A DNA stretch of 64,000 nucleotides, taken from NCBI RefSeq assembly GCF_004355225.1, contig NZ_CP037933.1, positions 744,001 to 808,000 on the forward strand, written 5' to 3'. The notes under the pieces were generated by a model. It was not told the DNA's origin, did no database searches, and saw nothing but the letters and a program-made list of their open reading frames with translations. Shown here one piece after another: positions 28,369 to 38,000 of the stretch. Each line of letters opens with the position of its first letter. The stretch's first letter is position 1. This stretch comes from Flavobacterium nackdongense (GTDB lineage: Bacteria > Bacteroidota > Bacteroidia > Flavobacteriales > Flavobacteriaceae). The position numbers and the translations under genes were made by a program.

Positions 28369-28887
28369 ATGAAAAATTTATTTGAAAAATGGAAAGAAAA
28401 AATTCCAAATTATAGTGAAGTACACAAATCATTATTTGATTCTTTGTCTCAAAAATTTGGTGCAGAAGGTGAGAAGAAAATCAATCTTGGTAAAAATTTC
28501 AGTACCAACTATGAACTATATACTTTTGCCTTTTTCTTAGGACTTTACAAAAATGAATTTACTCCAATTTCTGATGGAGAAAAGAAAACTAATTTTAGGC
28601 ACGCAATTCAATTCTGGGGTAGTAAAAGTTCTCCTATTCGCAAAGACTTTACCAACTTACAAGAAAATATGTTTATTGCACTTGTAGCCAAAACAAGCAT
28701 TGATCTGGTAGCACTCGAAAAAGGAGAATTAGATGAAGATGATGCTGTGAAAACTCTTATTAAAACTATGGAATCTTACACCAACGGTGGTCTGATTTTG
28801 ATTAAAGAGAAATTAGAAGAAAACCCGAACTATTTTTTACAGCCAACTTCATTTTTGAATATGATTTTAGAAACCGAAAAAAAATAA
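28369..28887 (+). CDS. Hypothetical protein (172 aa), last gene of the defence operon
   Basis: I do not recognise a named family. The 172-residue protein is helical, begins MKNLFEKWKEKIPNYSEVH and has no signal. It starts one base after the Rad50-like stop, so it is probably co-translated and a subunit of the same complex. Its position matches the small last protein of Dnd/Rad50-type cassettes, but no DndE motif is clear. Confidence 0.65.
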   Translation: MKNLFEKWKEKIPNYSEVHKSLFDSLSQKFGAEGEKKINLGKNFSTNYELYTFAFFLGLYKNEFTPISDGEKKTNFRHAIQFWGSKSSPIRKDFTNLQENMFIALVAKTSIDLVALEKGELDEDDAVKTLIKTMESYTNGGLILIKEKLEENPNYFLQPTSFLNMILETEKK

Positions 28888-28925
28888 AACAGTCCATTTA
28901 TTTCCATCTCAAAACAAGACTAGTG

Positions 28926-29067
28926 TTGCACATTTAAAATCTTTTTTATAATCTTTGCATCAGCATCAGGAATCCCAGTACATCGGGATGCCAACCGATC
29001 CCCTCAAGACACGGTGGCTTAGTATGCGGAACAGTCGTTCAAATGATTTGAGAAACCATCCTTTTTA
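28926..29067 (+). ncRNA. Candidate structured RNA with its own promoter
   Basis: There is a -33-like TTG (28926-28928), 21 bases, then AATCTTTG (28950-28957), one base from the TAnnTTTG consensus. The following ~105 bases fold well on paper: ATCCC/GGGAT (about 28970-28990), GCC-A-ACCG pairing with CGGTGGC around a 14-base loop (about 28989-29016), and TCAA/TTGA (about 29038-29050), ending in a run of T (29062-29066). There is no open frame. It could be a 6S-like or other small RNA; the family was not identified. Confidence 0.4.
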
Positions 29068-29099
29068 TCTTCATTTCACGACCTAACAAAAGTTAACTT

Positions 29100-29733
29100 T
29101 AATTTGTTACGTTATGAATTCAGTAGTCTGTAAAACATTTGCAGCCAAAGCCACTATTGCTTTGCCTGTTCATCCCAATAATTATCGGTACTCGGGTCTA
29201 GGGTTCACATAGCTATGTTTTCTCAAATAAAGTGAAACGCCTTTTATAAATGTCAACAAAAATAGCTCTATGTGGTTAAAAAATTTACCAATTGAATTTC
29301 GCACAACCGCTATTTAAAAAAGAATTATTTAACCCGTTGGGTGTAATTAGTTTTTGATGGTAATTTTTCGTCAGTCCGATTTCGTCAGAAAATCGTATCG
29401 AGAACAAGAAAAATTTATTAAAAACACTCGTTGGGTGAAATTATTAAATTTTTAGAAATAGTAAAATTGAAACGCATAGAATCATAGAAAAAAGAGTTGG
29501 ATAGCCCAGTTCTTGGGTTCACATAGCTATGATTTACTAAAATCAAGCGAAGCGTCTTAATAAAATTAATAAAAAACTATGATTCTATGTGTTTAAAAAA
29601 ATTAAATTGAATTACACCCAACGGGTTAAAAACGATTCTCGATACATTTTTTGTTCCGTTTTACTCCACAAAAAACACTCGAATAGACGTGTTAAATAAT
29701 TACAGCCAACCGCTAATTAAAAAAGAATCGTTT
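29100..29733. repeat. Repeat-rich gap before the amidohydrolase gene
   Basis: No gene is seen. Dispersed palindromic repeats related to those at 10.8 and 12.7 kb lie at about 29206-29290 and 29465-29600 (acatagctatg, cgcatagaatcatag / ctatgattctatg). Parts of the tctcgataca family lie at 29371-29404 and 29634-29690. A GTG at 29689 opens the next frame earlier than its ATG. Confidence 0.7.
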
Positions 29734-30477
29734 ATGAAAAATCTACTATTACACATTCCGCATTCCTCCACCCTAATTCCTTTAATAGAAGGCTATTGTG
29801 TGTCGGAAGACCAACTGGATCAGGAAATTTTGCGGTTGACCGATTGGTACACCGATGATTTATTCGAAAATGAGCTGGATTGCAGTATCAAAGCGCCTTT
29901 CTCGAGAATTTTTTGCGATACGGAACGGTTTTCAGAGGATAGCCAAGAGGTCATGGCGCCATTCGGTATGGGCGTTTTATATGAGAAAACGGATGCTGGA
30001 GCGACACTTCGGCAGGTATCGGCCCCTTTGCGTGAGCGTATTCTGAACGAATACTATTGGAAACACCACCATCAATTCACCGACAAGGTCAAAACACAGT
30101 TAGCCCAATTCGATTGTGCCACGATTGTCGATTGTCATTCCTTTCCTAATATTCCTTTGCAACGGTCCTTGGATCGATCGCCTTTTCGACCTGATTTCAA
30201 TATTGGCACGGATGCTTTTCATACCCCCCAAAAGTTTATTGATGCTTCGGTCAGCTTCTTCAAAGAAAAAGGCTTCTCTTTGGGTGTTGACACACCTTAT
30301 AGTGGATCGATTGTACCCTTGGCGTTTTACCAGAAAGAGAAAAAAGTACAATCGATTATGTTGGAAATCAACAGGGCTTTGTATTTAAAAGATTCTTCCA
30401 ATGAAAAGTCGGATCGGTATGGGGAAATCAAAGAAATTGTTCAGGAATACCTATTTATGATCAGGAGAGCGCTCTAG
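29734..30477 (+). CDS. N-formylglutamate amidohydrolase-like enzyme
   Basis: The 247-residue protein resembles N-formylglutamate amidohydrolase: LHIPHSS at the start (6-12), a DWYTDDLF region (37-44) and DCHSFP (about 133-138) fit metal-binding and active-site segments of this family. The enzyme deformylates N-formylglutamate at the end of one histidine-degradation route. I chose the ATG at 29734 rather than the upstream GTG (29689), since it starts right at the conserved core. No hut genes are nearby, so its role here is uncertain. Confidence 0.82.
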   Translation: MKNLLLHIPHSSTLIPLIEGYCVSEDQLDQEILRLTDWYTDDLFENELDCSIKAPFSRIFCDTERFSEDSQEVMAPFGMGVLYEKTDAGATLRQVSAPLRERILNEYYWKHHHQFTDKVKTQLAQFDCATIVDCHSFPNIPLQRSLDRSPFRPDFNIGTDAFHTPQKFIDASVSFFKEKGFSLGVDTPYSGSIVPLAFYQKEKKVQSIMLEINRALYLKDSSNEKSDRYGEIKEIVQEYLFMIRRAL

Positions 30478-30908
30478 CCCCCGAAGGGGGAATTGGTTAC
30501 GGGTTGCGGGTTGTGGGTTACGGGTTTAAGGTTTAAGGTTGTGGGTTGCGGGTTGCGGGTTTAAGGTTGGAAAAAGGTTAATCGGTTAATCGGTTAATCG
30601 GTTAGGGAAAGGTTAACTGGTAAAGTGCTTTACTAGGCCTGGGCGCCGGCTGGCTCCTTGCCCTACCCCCTAACCCCCTAAAGGGGGAACTGGCAAGCGG
30701 GTAATGGGTTGATTGGGGGGGGGTAAATGTTATTGATTGCCACCGCGCCGGCTGGCTCCTTCGCTAAAACAGTCCACTGGACTGTTTTTTAACGCTCGGC
30801 CCGGTTGTGGGTTAGAATATACCATAGTTGCTCTTCGGAATTTGGGATTTGGGATTTGGGATTTGGAAGTTGGAAGTTGGGAGTTGGAAGTTGGAGGTTG
30901 TCAGTTGA
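30478..30908. repeat. G/T-rich low-complexity tract 1
   Basis: This tract is made of short words such as gggttgcgggtt, ggttaatcggttaa and ggaagttggaagttgg, with a cccccgaaggggg hairpin after the stop of the previous gene. It includes one full copy (about 30744-30816) and one partial copy (about 30630-30660) of the gcgccggctggctcc element. About 30560-30995 is similar to 34153-34508, the flank of mocA. No gene is seen. Confidence 0.85.
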
Positions 30909-30995
30909 TTATTTTTTTCTAAAATTATTGTATAACTGTTCATAATCGCTTGGGGGGTCTAGGTCTATCAAGTTGGCTGTAGCAGGCAGGCGATA
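30909..30995 (-). pseudogene. Fragment of the mocA gene end
   Basis: The minus strand encodes the last ~28 codons of a MocA-like protein (ending near SDYEQLYNNF), very similar to the end of the intact gene at 34421-35020, including the stop and flanking tract. It stops at the junction cgata near 30995. It marks one end of a segmental duplication that brackets the Fic/toxin block. Confidence 0.8.
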
Positions 30996-31110
30996 AGTGG
31001 TACGGTTATAATCGATTCTTAGGATTGACAAAATTCTATAATAACAAGGATTATTATTTTAGTATTTTGACTTTTTTTACAATAACAACTTATCTTATTA
31101 TTATTTTTGC

Positions 31111-31138
31111 TTGTTTTTAAGAATAAGAAGTATATTTG
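31111..31138 (+). promoter_or_regulatory. Bacteroidetes-type promoter of the Fic gene
   Basis: TTG (31111-31113), 17 bases, then TATATTTG (31131-31138), a perfect match to TAnnTTTG. It is followed by 18 bases to the ATG at 31157. Confidence 0.75.
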
Positions 31139-31156
31139 TTATAAAATATAGGTAAA

Positions 31157-32281
31157 ATGAAGAATTACAAATCAGGAAATTATCAAAGTCAGGGCTACTA
31201 CAAAAGCTTTCAACCCAGCTTAATCAATACGCAATGGTTGCTAGATGATATGGAGGTACAAAGCCTATTGTCGCAAGCTGATAGGCATTTGGGCAGGTTA
31301 GATATGTATTCAGAATACATTCCGAACATCGATTTGTTGATCAGTATGCACGTTGTAAAAGAAGCGACTCAGAGCAGTAAAATAGAAGGAACACAAACCA
31401 ATATCGAAGAGGCCTTGATGGATGAAGAAGATATTGTTTTGGACAAAAGAGACGATTGGGAAGAAATCCAAAACTACATCCAAGCGATGCAAACTGCCAT
31501 CAAACAATTGGAAACTTTGCCTTTCTCTTCCCGATTAATCAAAGAAACCCACAAAACCTTGCTGCAAGGCGTTAGAGGCGAACACAAAATGCCAGGAGAA
31601 TTTAGAACCAGCCAAAACTGGATTGGTGGTGCTAGCCTTAACGATGCTACTTTTATTCCACCAGTGCATACTTCGATAGCAGAATTGATGGGGGATTTAG
31701 AAAAATTTGCCCATAATGAAGAATACTATTTTCCTGATTTACTTAAAATAGCCTTAATACACTATCAGTTCGAAACCATTCACCCTTTTCTTGATGGCAA
31801 TGGACGTGTAGGGAGATTGCTCATTACGTTATACTTGGTTGACAAAACTATTTTAAAAAAACCGATACTCTATTTGTCTGATTTCTTCGAAAAAAACAGA
31901 CAACTGTATTATGACAATTTGATGAATGTAAGAACCAAAAATGATTTAAAACAATGGTTTAAATTCTTTTTGGTTGGAGTAATCGAAACAGCAAAAAAAG
32001 GGATTTCAACCTTTGATGCCATTTTAAAACTGAAAAAAGAGATTGAAGAAAGCGTTCAACAAGTAGGCAAAAGAAGTACTTCTATCTTAAAAATACTCGA
32101 TTATTTATACCAAAAGCCAATACTAGACTCTCAAAAAGCAGCTAAAATAACCCAGGTATCTGTTTCTACTGCTTATAAAATAATCGATGATATGGTTGTA
32201 TTGGGCATTTTAAAAGAAATAACAGGCGGGAAACGAGGTAAGATATACACCTTTGATAAATACATTAAGCTATTCCAATAA
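31157..32281 (+). CDS. fic: Fic-domain protein with N-terminal inhibitory motif
   Basis: The 374-residue protein has a Fic core with HPFLDGNGRVGR (209-220), which holds the catalytic His and the phosphate-binding loop. An inhibitory helix motif SSKIEG (73-78) lies before the core, the class II arrangement in which Fic blocks itself. The C-terminal ~90 residues look like a winged-helix DNA-binding region. Fic enzymes usually transfer AMP to a protein hydroxyl. The gene stands alone in a repeat-bracketed block and has its own promoter. The target is unknown. Confidence 0.92.
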   Translation: MKNYKSGNYQSQGYYKSFQPSLINTQWLLDDMEVQSLLSQADRHLGRLDMYSEYIPNIDLLISMHVVKEATQSSKIEGTQTNIEEALMDEEDIVLDKRDDWEEIQNYIQAMQTAIKQLETLPFSSRLIKETHKTLLQGVRGEHKMPGEFRTSQNWIGGASLNDATFIPPVHTSIAELMGDLEKFAHNEEYYFPDLLKIALIHYQFETIHPFLDGNGRVGRLLITLYLVDKTILKKPILYLSDFFEKNRQLYYDNLMNVRTKNDLKQWFKFFLVGVIETAKKGISTFDAILKLKKEIEESVQQVGKRSTSILKILDYLYQKPILDSQKAAKITQVSVSTAYKIIDDMVVLGILKEITGGKRGKIYTFDKYIKLFQ

Positions 32282-32800
32282 TAGATTTAGGCAGAGGGAG
32301 CGTTATTGGTTAACTGGTTAATTGGTTAGAAAAAGGTTAACTGGTTAGGAGTTTAGGGTTTAGGGTTGCGGGTTAGGGGTTAGGGGTTACGGGTTACGAG
32401 TTACGGGTTAAAAGTTTAAGGTTTAAGGTTGTGGGTTGCTTGAAATGGTTTAAGGTTTAAAGTTTAAGGTTGTGGGTTGCGGGTTTAAAGTTTAAGGTTG
32501 TGGGTTGTGGGTTGTGGGTTGTGGGTTGTGGGTTATCGATTAGAAAAGGTTATTTAGTTAGGAAAAGGTTAACTGGTTAATCGGTTAATTGGTTAGGGGT
32601 TACCCCCCAGCCCCCTAAAGGGGGAGTTCGTTGTCGGTTAGGAAAAGGTTGAGTGCTATACCAGGCCTGCGCGCCGGCTGGCTCCTTCGCTAAAACAGTC
32701 CACTGGACTGTTTTTTAACGCTCGGCCCGGTTAGGGTTTAAAATTGTTTAAAGTTTAAGGTTGTTTAAAATTGTTGACAACAAGAACTTATAAAACACAC
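32282..32800. repeat. G/T-rich low-complexity tract 2
   Basis: This tract has the same word family as tract 1 (ggtttaaggtttaaagtt, gggttgtgggttgtgg, ggttaactggttaatcgg). It includes a full copy of the gcgccggctggctcc element at about 32670-32732. No gene is seen between the Fic stop and the antitoxin-like gene at 32908. Confidence 0.85.
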
Positions 32801-32907
32801 CCATAGCCCTTAGATTGTCTTATTCTTCGAAATACCATTGATGGCTAAGAAGTTAAACTTTATTGTAGTAGCGTACCACTTATCACTAAATTCAGTATTT
32901 TTGTATT

Positions 32908-33195
32908 GTGAAACCATCAGTCAACATAGCCACAATTTTCCCAAAACACTTATTTTGGGATATGGATCATAGTAAACTGGATCTTTCTAGAGATGCGGAT
33001 ATTATCATTCCAAGGGCTTTGTTTGCCACCACTCCCGAAACATTTGAAACTGACATCCTAAAATTAGAAGCGCTTTATTCCACTAAAGATATAGTAAAAT
33101 ACTTAAAATTAACTACAGAGAATATCAGTAATAAAGTTTGTATCTGTGTTGGCCAAAGATACAATGTAAAACCATTTCTACGTTTTTCACTTTAA
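32908..33195 (+). CDS. DUF6922-like protein, possible antitoxin
   Basis: The 95-residue protein starts with GTG and resembles the DUF6922 type (LFWDMD near 13-18 followed by a helical segment and a FLRFSL end). Such small proteins often lie upstream of AbiEii/AbiGii-like nucleotidyltransferases and are thought to act as antitoxins. The toxin-like gene starts 3 bases after its stop. TATTTTTG (32896-32903) sits just ahead of the start and matches a -7 box, but no clear -33 pairs with it. The function is inferred from position. Confidence 0.65.
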   Translation: MKPSVNIATIFPKHLFWDMDHSKLDLSRDADIIIPRALFATTPETFETDILKLEALYSTKDIVKYLKLTTENISNKVCICVGQRYNVKPFLRFSL

Positions 33196-33198
33196 TTT

Positions 33199-33966
33199 AT
33201 GAGAGCCGTTACTCCTGCAATCATTAGAGCGATTATTGAATTACAAACATTACCCACGGTATCTAAATTTACTTTAGGCGGTGGTACAAATCTTGCACTA
33301 CAATTCAATCACAGAATTTCAGATGATCTCGATTTCATTTATGATGGAATAATTGGCAAAGAGGGTTTTAAAAAAATCGAAAATGAAGTCAAAAACTACT
33401 TTGGTAAAAAAGCAAAAAGCTTTGACAATCCTTGTGATATAAACGACTAATATTGTTTTCTGCGTTTTTTTCTTGATATTGAAGATGGATCAACTATAAA
33501 AGTAGAGTTGCTTCAAAATATGAAAAATTTATTTGCGACAGAATTCAATCAAGGAATACATCTACTTTCAAAAAAAGACATTGGTCTATTTAAATTAATC
33601 AGCACCTCAAACCGTTCGACAAAAAAAGATATTTATGACTTGGACTTCATAACCGATACCATTTCATTAATTGATTTATATGAAGACTTAAAAGTTAAAA
33701 CACTTAAATTCAACAAAGAAGAACATAGAACCATATTTGATTTAAGCAAAAACAACACGCCAATCGACAATCCAGAACTACTATTAAAATTTGATGATAA
33801 TTCCGACTATTCAAAGTTTCCTTCGCATACTAACGATACCATACAAATCATCAATGGTAGCAAAACTTGGATTGAAGCAAAAATAAGTTGGCGTTCAAAA
33901 GTAAGACGCCTATACGAGTATTTAGGTAAAGATTTTCCCGGACCTAAAGGGATAAAAATCAAATAG
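33199..33966 (+). pseudogene. AbiEii-like nucleotidyltransferase with in-frame stop
   Basis: Two frames (33199-33450 and 33508-33966) are in the same reading frame, separated by one TAA at 33448-33450 and an open stretch between. Read through, it is one ~255-residue protein. The N-terminal half has GGGTNLALQF (27-36) and a SDDLDF motif (41-46), the GG...SxDxD pattern of AbiEii/AbiGii/DUF1814 nucleotidyltransferase toxins. The C-terminal half (KKDIYDLDF, WRSKVRRLYEYL) fits the same family. The stop is probably a point mutation (CAA or similar), so the toxin is likely inactive, or the stop is an error or read through. It pairs with the small gene just upstream. Confidence 0.8.
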
Positions 33967-34420
33967 TTTAGGGTTGGCCCCCTGGCCCCCTTTAAGGTTT
34001 AAGGTTGTTTAAAGTTGTGGGTTGTGGGTTAAGTGCTATACTAGGCCTAGGCGCCGGCTAGCTCCTTCGCTAAAACAGTCCACTGGACTGTTTCTTAACG
34101 CTCGGCCCGGTTGTGGGTTGCGGGTTGTTTGAAATGGTTTAAAGTTTAGGGTTTAAGGTTGGAAAAAGGTTAATTGGTTAATCGGTTAATCGGTTAATCG
34201 GTTAGGGAAAGGTTAACTGGTAAAGTGCTATACTAGGCCTGCGCGCCGGCTGGCTCCTTCGCTAAAACAGTCCACTGGACTGTTTTTTAACGCTCGGCCC
34301 GGTTGTGGGTTAGAATGTACGATAGTTGCTCTTCGGAATTTGGGATTTGGAATTTGGAATTTGGGATTTGGGAGTTAGGAGTTGGGATTTGGAAGTTGGA
34401 AGTTGGAGGTTGTCAGTTGA
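33967..34420. repeat. G/T-rich low-complexity tract 3
   Basis: This tract lies between the toxin-like gene and the end of mocA. It has the same words as tracts 1 and 2. It carries two copies of the gcgccggct(g/a)gctcc element, at about 34050-34112 and 34242-34305, plus ggaatttgggatttgg runs. Bases about 34153-34420 are similar to tract 1, which makes it one arm of the duplication. Confidence 0.85.
34242..34305. repeat. Palindromic element, one of four copies
   Basis: The element runs from gcgccggctggctcc to acgctcggcccggtt and contains the near-perfect palindrome aaaacagtcca-c-tggactgtttt. Other full copies are at about 30744-30816, 32670-32732 and 34050-34112. All lie in the G/T-rich tracts around the Fic/toxin block. 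Confidence 0.85.
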
Positions 34421-35020
34421 TTATTCTTTTCCAAAATTATTAAATAGCTGTTCATAGTCGCTTGGGGTGTCTAGGTCTATCAAGTTGGCTGTAGCAGGCA
34501 GGCGATATACTTCTTTTTGGGCGGTTACTAGGATTTCTTTGGCGCCTTGGTCTTGATTCAACAGGCTAAGTTGATTGAAGTATTGGGCATCGAACATCGC
34601 AGGAACGCAAGGTTTATTGTTGGTTTGAGAGGCGATGATCTTGGCTTTTTTTTCGGTATAAGCTGCGATGAGTTGGTTGTAGTAAGCCGCGTCTATCAAG
34701 GGTTGGTCGGCCAAAGTGATGAGGATGGCGTCGTAAGGCTCTTGAGTTTCTTTTATATACTGTACTCCTACTGCTATTGAACTGCCGAGTCCGTTTTTCC
34801 AGTTTTTGTTTTCTATGATTTGGATGTTGCAGTGGGCCAAGGTTGGCGCTATCGTATTGGCATTAGCTCCCAAAACTACATACACCTGACTGGCCTTCGC
34901 CTGCAGCGCTTGCGCAATGGCGTGACCCAATAAGCTGGTGTTTTTCCAAGGCAATAGTTGCTTGATGCCGTTCATTCGCTTCGATTCGCCTGCGGCGAGG
35001 ATTAGGAGGGCTGTTTTCAT
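34421..35020 (-). CDS. mocA: MocA-like NTP transferase (molybdenum cofactor cytidylyltransferase)
   Basis: The 199-residue protein has the nucleotidyltransferase signature LAAGESKRMNGIKQLLPW (about 8-25) and LADQPLID (106-113), as in MocA/MobA-like enzymes. MocA joins CMP to molybdopterin for xanthine-dehydrogenase-type enzymes. It is read in the same direction as xdhC (38243-39292), another maturation factor for these enzymes; the two would normally be one operon but are parted by a 3.2-kb repeat array. It has no signal peptide. A fragment of its 3' end is at 30909-30995. Confidence 0.85.
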   Translation of the reverse strand: MKTALLILAAGESKRMNGIKQLLPWKNTSLLGHAIAQALQAKASQVYVVLGANANTIAPTLAHCNIQIIENKNWKNGLGSSIAVGVQYIKETQEPYDAILITLADQPLIDAAYYNQLIAAYTEKKAKIIASQTNNKPCVPAMFDAQYFNQLSLLNQDQGAKEILVTAQKEVYRLPATANLIDLDTPSDYEQLFNNFGKE

Positions 35021-35039
35021 GGAAGTGGGAAGTTGGGAG

Positions 35040-38000
35040 TTGGAAGTTGGGAGTTGGGAGTTGGGAAAAGGTTAATTGGTTAATCGGTTAATCGGTTAGG
35101 ATTTATGGTTACGGGTTGTGGGTTGCGGGTTACGGGTTACGGGTTTAAAGTTTAAGGTTTAAGGTTAATCGGTTAACTGTTAAGAAGTTTTGGGTTTATT
35201 GTTTATGGTTTATGGTTGTGGGTTCTCTTCCTCTTCTAACTTCCCGCTTCAGGCTTCCCGCTTCCTGCTTCTAATTTTCTATTTTCTGAATCTGCCATCT
35301 GGTTTAAGGTTTCAAGTTTAAGGTTTAAGGTTTAAAGTTTCAAGTTTTAGGTTAATTGATTAATCGGTTAATCGGTTAACTGTTAAGGAGTTTTGGGTTT
35401 ATTGTTTATGGTTTATGGTTGTGGGTTCTCTTCCTCTTCTAACTTCTCGCTTCCTGCTTCCAGCTTCCCGCTTCTAATTTTCTATTTTCTGAATCTACCA
35501 TCTAGTTTAAGGTTTAAAGTTTCAGGTTAATTGATTAATCGGTTAACTGTTAAGGAGTTTTGGGTTTATTGTTTATGGTTTATTGTTTATGGTTTATTGT
35601 TTATGGTTGTGGGTTCTCATCCTTTTCTAACTTCCCGCTTCAGGCTTCCCGCTTCCTGCTTCTAATTTTCTATTTTCTGAATCTGCCATCTGGTTTAAGG
35701 TTTCAAGTTTAAGGTTTAAGGTTTAAAGTTTCAAGTTTTAGGTTAATTGATTAATCGGTTAATCGGTTAACTGTTAAGGAGTTTTGGGTTTATTGTTTAT
35801 GGTTTATGGTTGTGGGTTCTCTTCCTCTTCTAACTTCTCGCTTCCTGCTTCCAGCTTCCCGCTTCTAATTTTCTATTTTCTGAATCTACCATCTAGTTTA
35901 AGGTTTAAAGTTTCAGGTTAATTGATTAATCGGTTAATCGGTTAACTGTTAAGGAGTTTTGGGTTTATTGTTTATGGTTTATGGTTGTGGGTTCTCTTCC
36001 TCTTCTAACTTCTCGCTTCCTGCTTCCAGCTTCCCGCTTCTAATTTTCTATTTTCTGAATCTACCATCTAGTTTAAGGTTTAAAGTTTCAGGTTAATTGA
36101 TTAATCGGTTAATCGGTTAACTGTTAAGGAGTTTTGGGTTTATTGTTTATGGTTTATGGTTGTGGGTTCTCTTCCTCTTCTAACTTCCCGCTTCAGGCTT
36201 CCCGCTTCCTGCTTCTAATTTTCTATTTTCTGAATCTGCCATCTGGTTTAAGGTTTCAAGTTTAAGGTTTAAGGTTTAAAGTTTCAAGTTTTAGGTTAAT
36301 TGATTAATCGGTTAATCGGTTAACTGTTAAGGAGTTTTGGGTTTATTGTTTATGGTTTATGGTTGTGGGTTCTCTTCCTCTTCTAACTTCTCGCTTCCTG
36401 CTTCCAGCTTCCCGCTTCTAATTTTCTATTTTCTGAATCTACCATCTAGTTTAAGGTTTAAAGTTTCAGGTTAATTGATTAATCGGTTAACTGTTAAGGA
36501 GTTTTGGGTTTATTGTTTATGGTTTATTGTTTATGGTTTATTGTTTATGGTTGTGGGTTCTCATCCTTTTCTAACTTCCCGCTTCAGGCTTCCCGCTTCC
36601 TGCTTCTAATTTTCTATTTTCTGAATCTGCCATCTGGTTTAAGGTTTCAAGTTTAAGGTTTAAGGTTTAAAGTTTCAAGTTTTAGGTTAATTGATTAATC
36701 GGTTAATCGGTTAACTGTTAAGGAGTTTTGGGTTTATTGTTTATGGTTTATGGTTGTGGGTTCTCTTCCTCTTCTAACTTCTCGCTTCCTGCTTCCAGCT
36801 TCCCGCTTCTAATTTTCTATTTTCTGAATCTACCATCTAGTTTAAGGTTTAAAGTTTCAGGTTAATTGATTAATCGGTTAACTGTTAAGGAGTTTTGGGT
36901 TTATTGTTTATGGTTTATTGTTTATGGTTTATTGTTTATGGTTGTGGGTTCTCATCCTTTTCTAACTTCCCGCTTCAGGCTTCCCGCTTCCTGCTTCTAA
37001 TTTTCTATTTTCTGAATCTGCCATCTGGTTTAAGGTTTCAAGTTTAAGGTTTAAGGTTTAAAGTTTCAAGTTTTAGGTTAATTGATTAATCGGTTAATCG
37101 GTTAACTGTTAAGGAGTTTTGGGTTTATTGTTTATGGTTTATGGTTGTGGGTTCTCTTCCTCTTCTAACTTCTCGCTTCCTGCTTCCAGCTTCCCGCTTC
37201 TAATTTTCTATTTTCTGAATCTACCATCTAGTTTAAGGTTTAAAGTTTCAGGTTAATTGATTAATCGGTTAATCGGTTAACTGTTAAGGAGTTTTGGGTT
37301 TATTGTTTATGGTTTATGGTTGTGGGTTCTCTTCCTCTTCTAACTTCTCGCTTCCTGCTTCCAGCTTCCCGCTTCTAATTTTCTATTTTCTGAATCTACC
37401 ATCTAGTTTAAGGTTTAAAGTTTCAGGTTAATTGATTAATCGGTTAATCGGTTAACTGTTAAGGAGTTTTGGGTTTATTGTTTATGGTTTATGGTTGTGG
37501 GTTCTCTTCCTCTTCTAACTTCCCGCTTCAGGCTTCCCGCTTCCTGCTTCTAATTTTCTATTTTCTGAATCTGCCATCTGGTTTAAGGTTTCAAGTTTAA
37601 GGTTTAAGGTTTAAAGTTTCAAGTTTTAGGTTAATTGATTAATCGGTTAATCGGTTAACTGTTAAGGAGTTTTGGGTTTATTGTTTATGGTTTATGGTTG
37701 TGGGTTCTCTTCCTCTTCTAACTTCTCGCTTCCTGCTTCCAGCTTCCCGCTTCTAATTTTCTATTTTCTGAATCTACCATCTAGTTTAAGGTTTAAAGTT
37801 TCAGGTTAATTGATTAATCGGTTAACTGTTAAGGAGTTTTGGGTTTATTGTTTATGGTTTATTGTTTATGGTTTATTGTTTATGGTTGTGGGTTCTCATC
37901 CTTTTCTAACTTCCCGCTTCAGGCTTCCCGCTTCCTGCTTCTAATTTTCTATTTTCTGAATCTGCCATCTGGTTTAAGGTTTCAAGTTTAAGGTTTAAGG

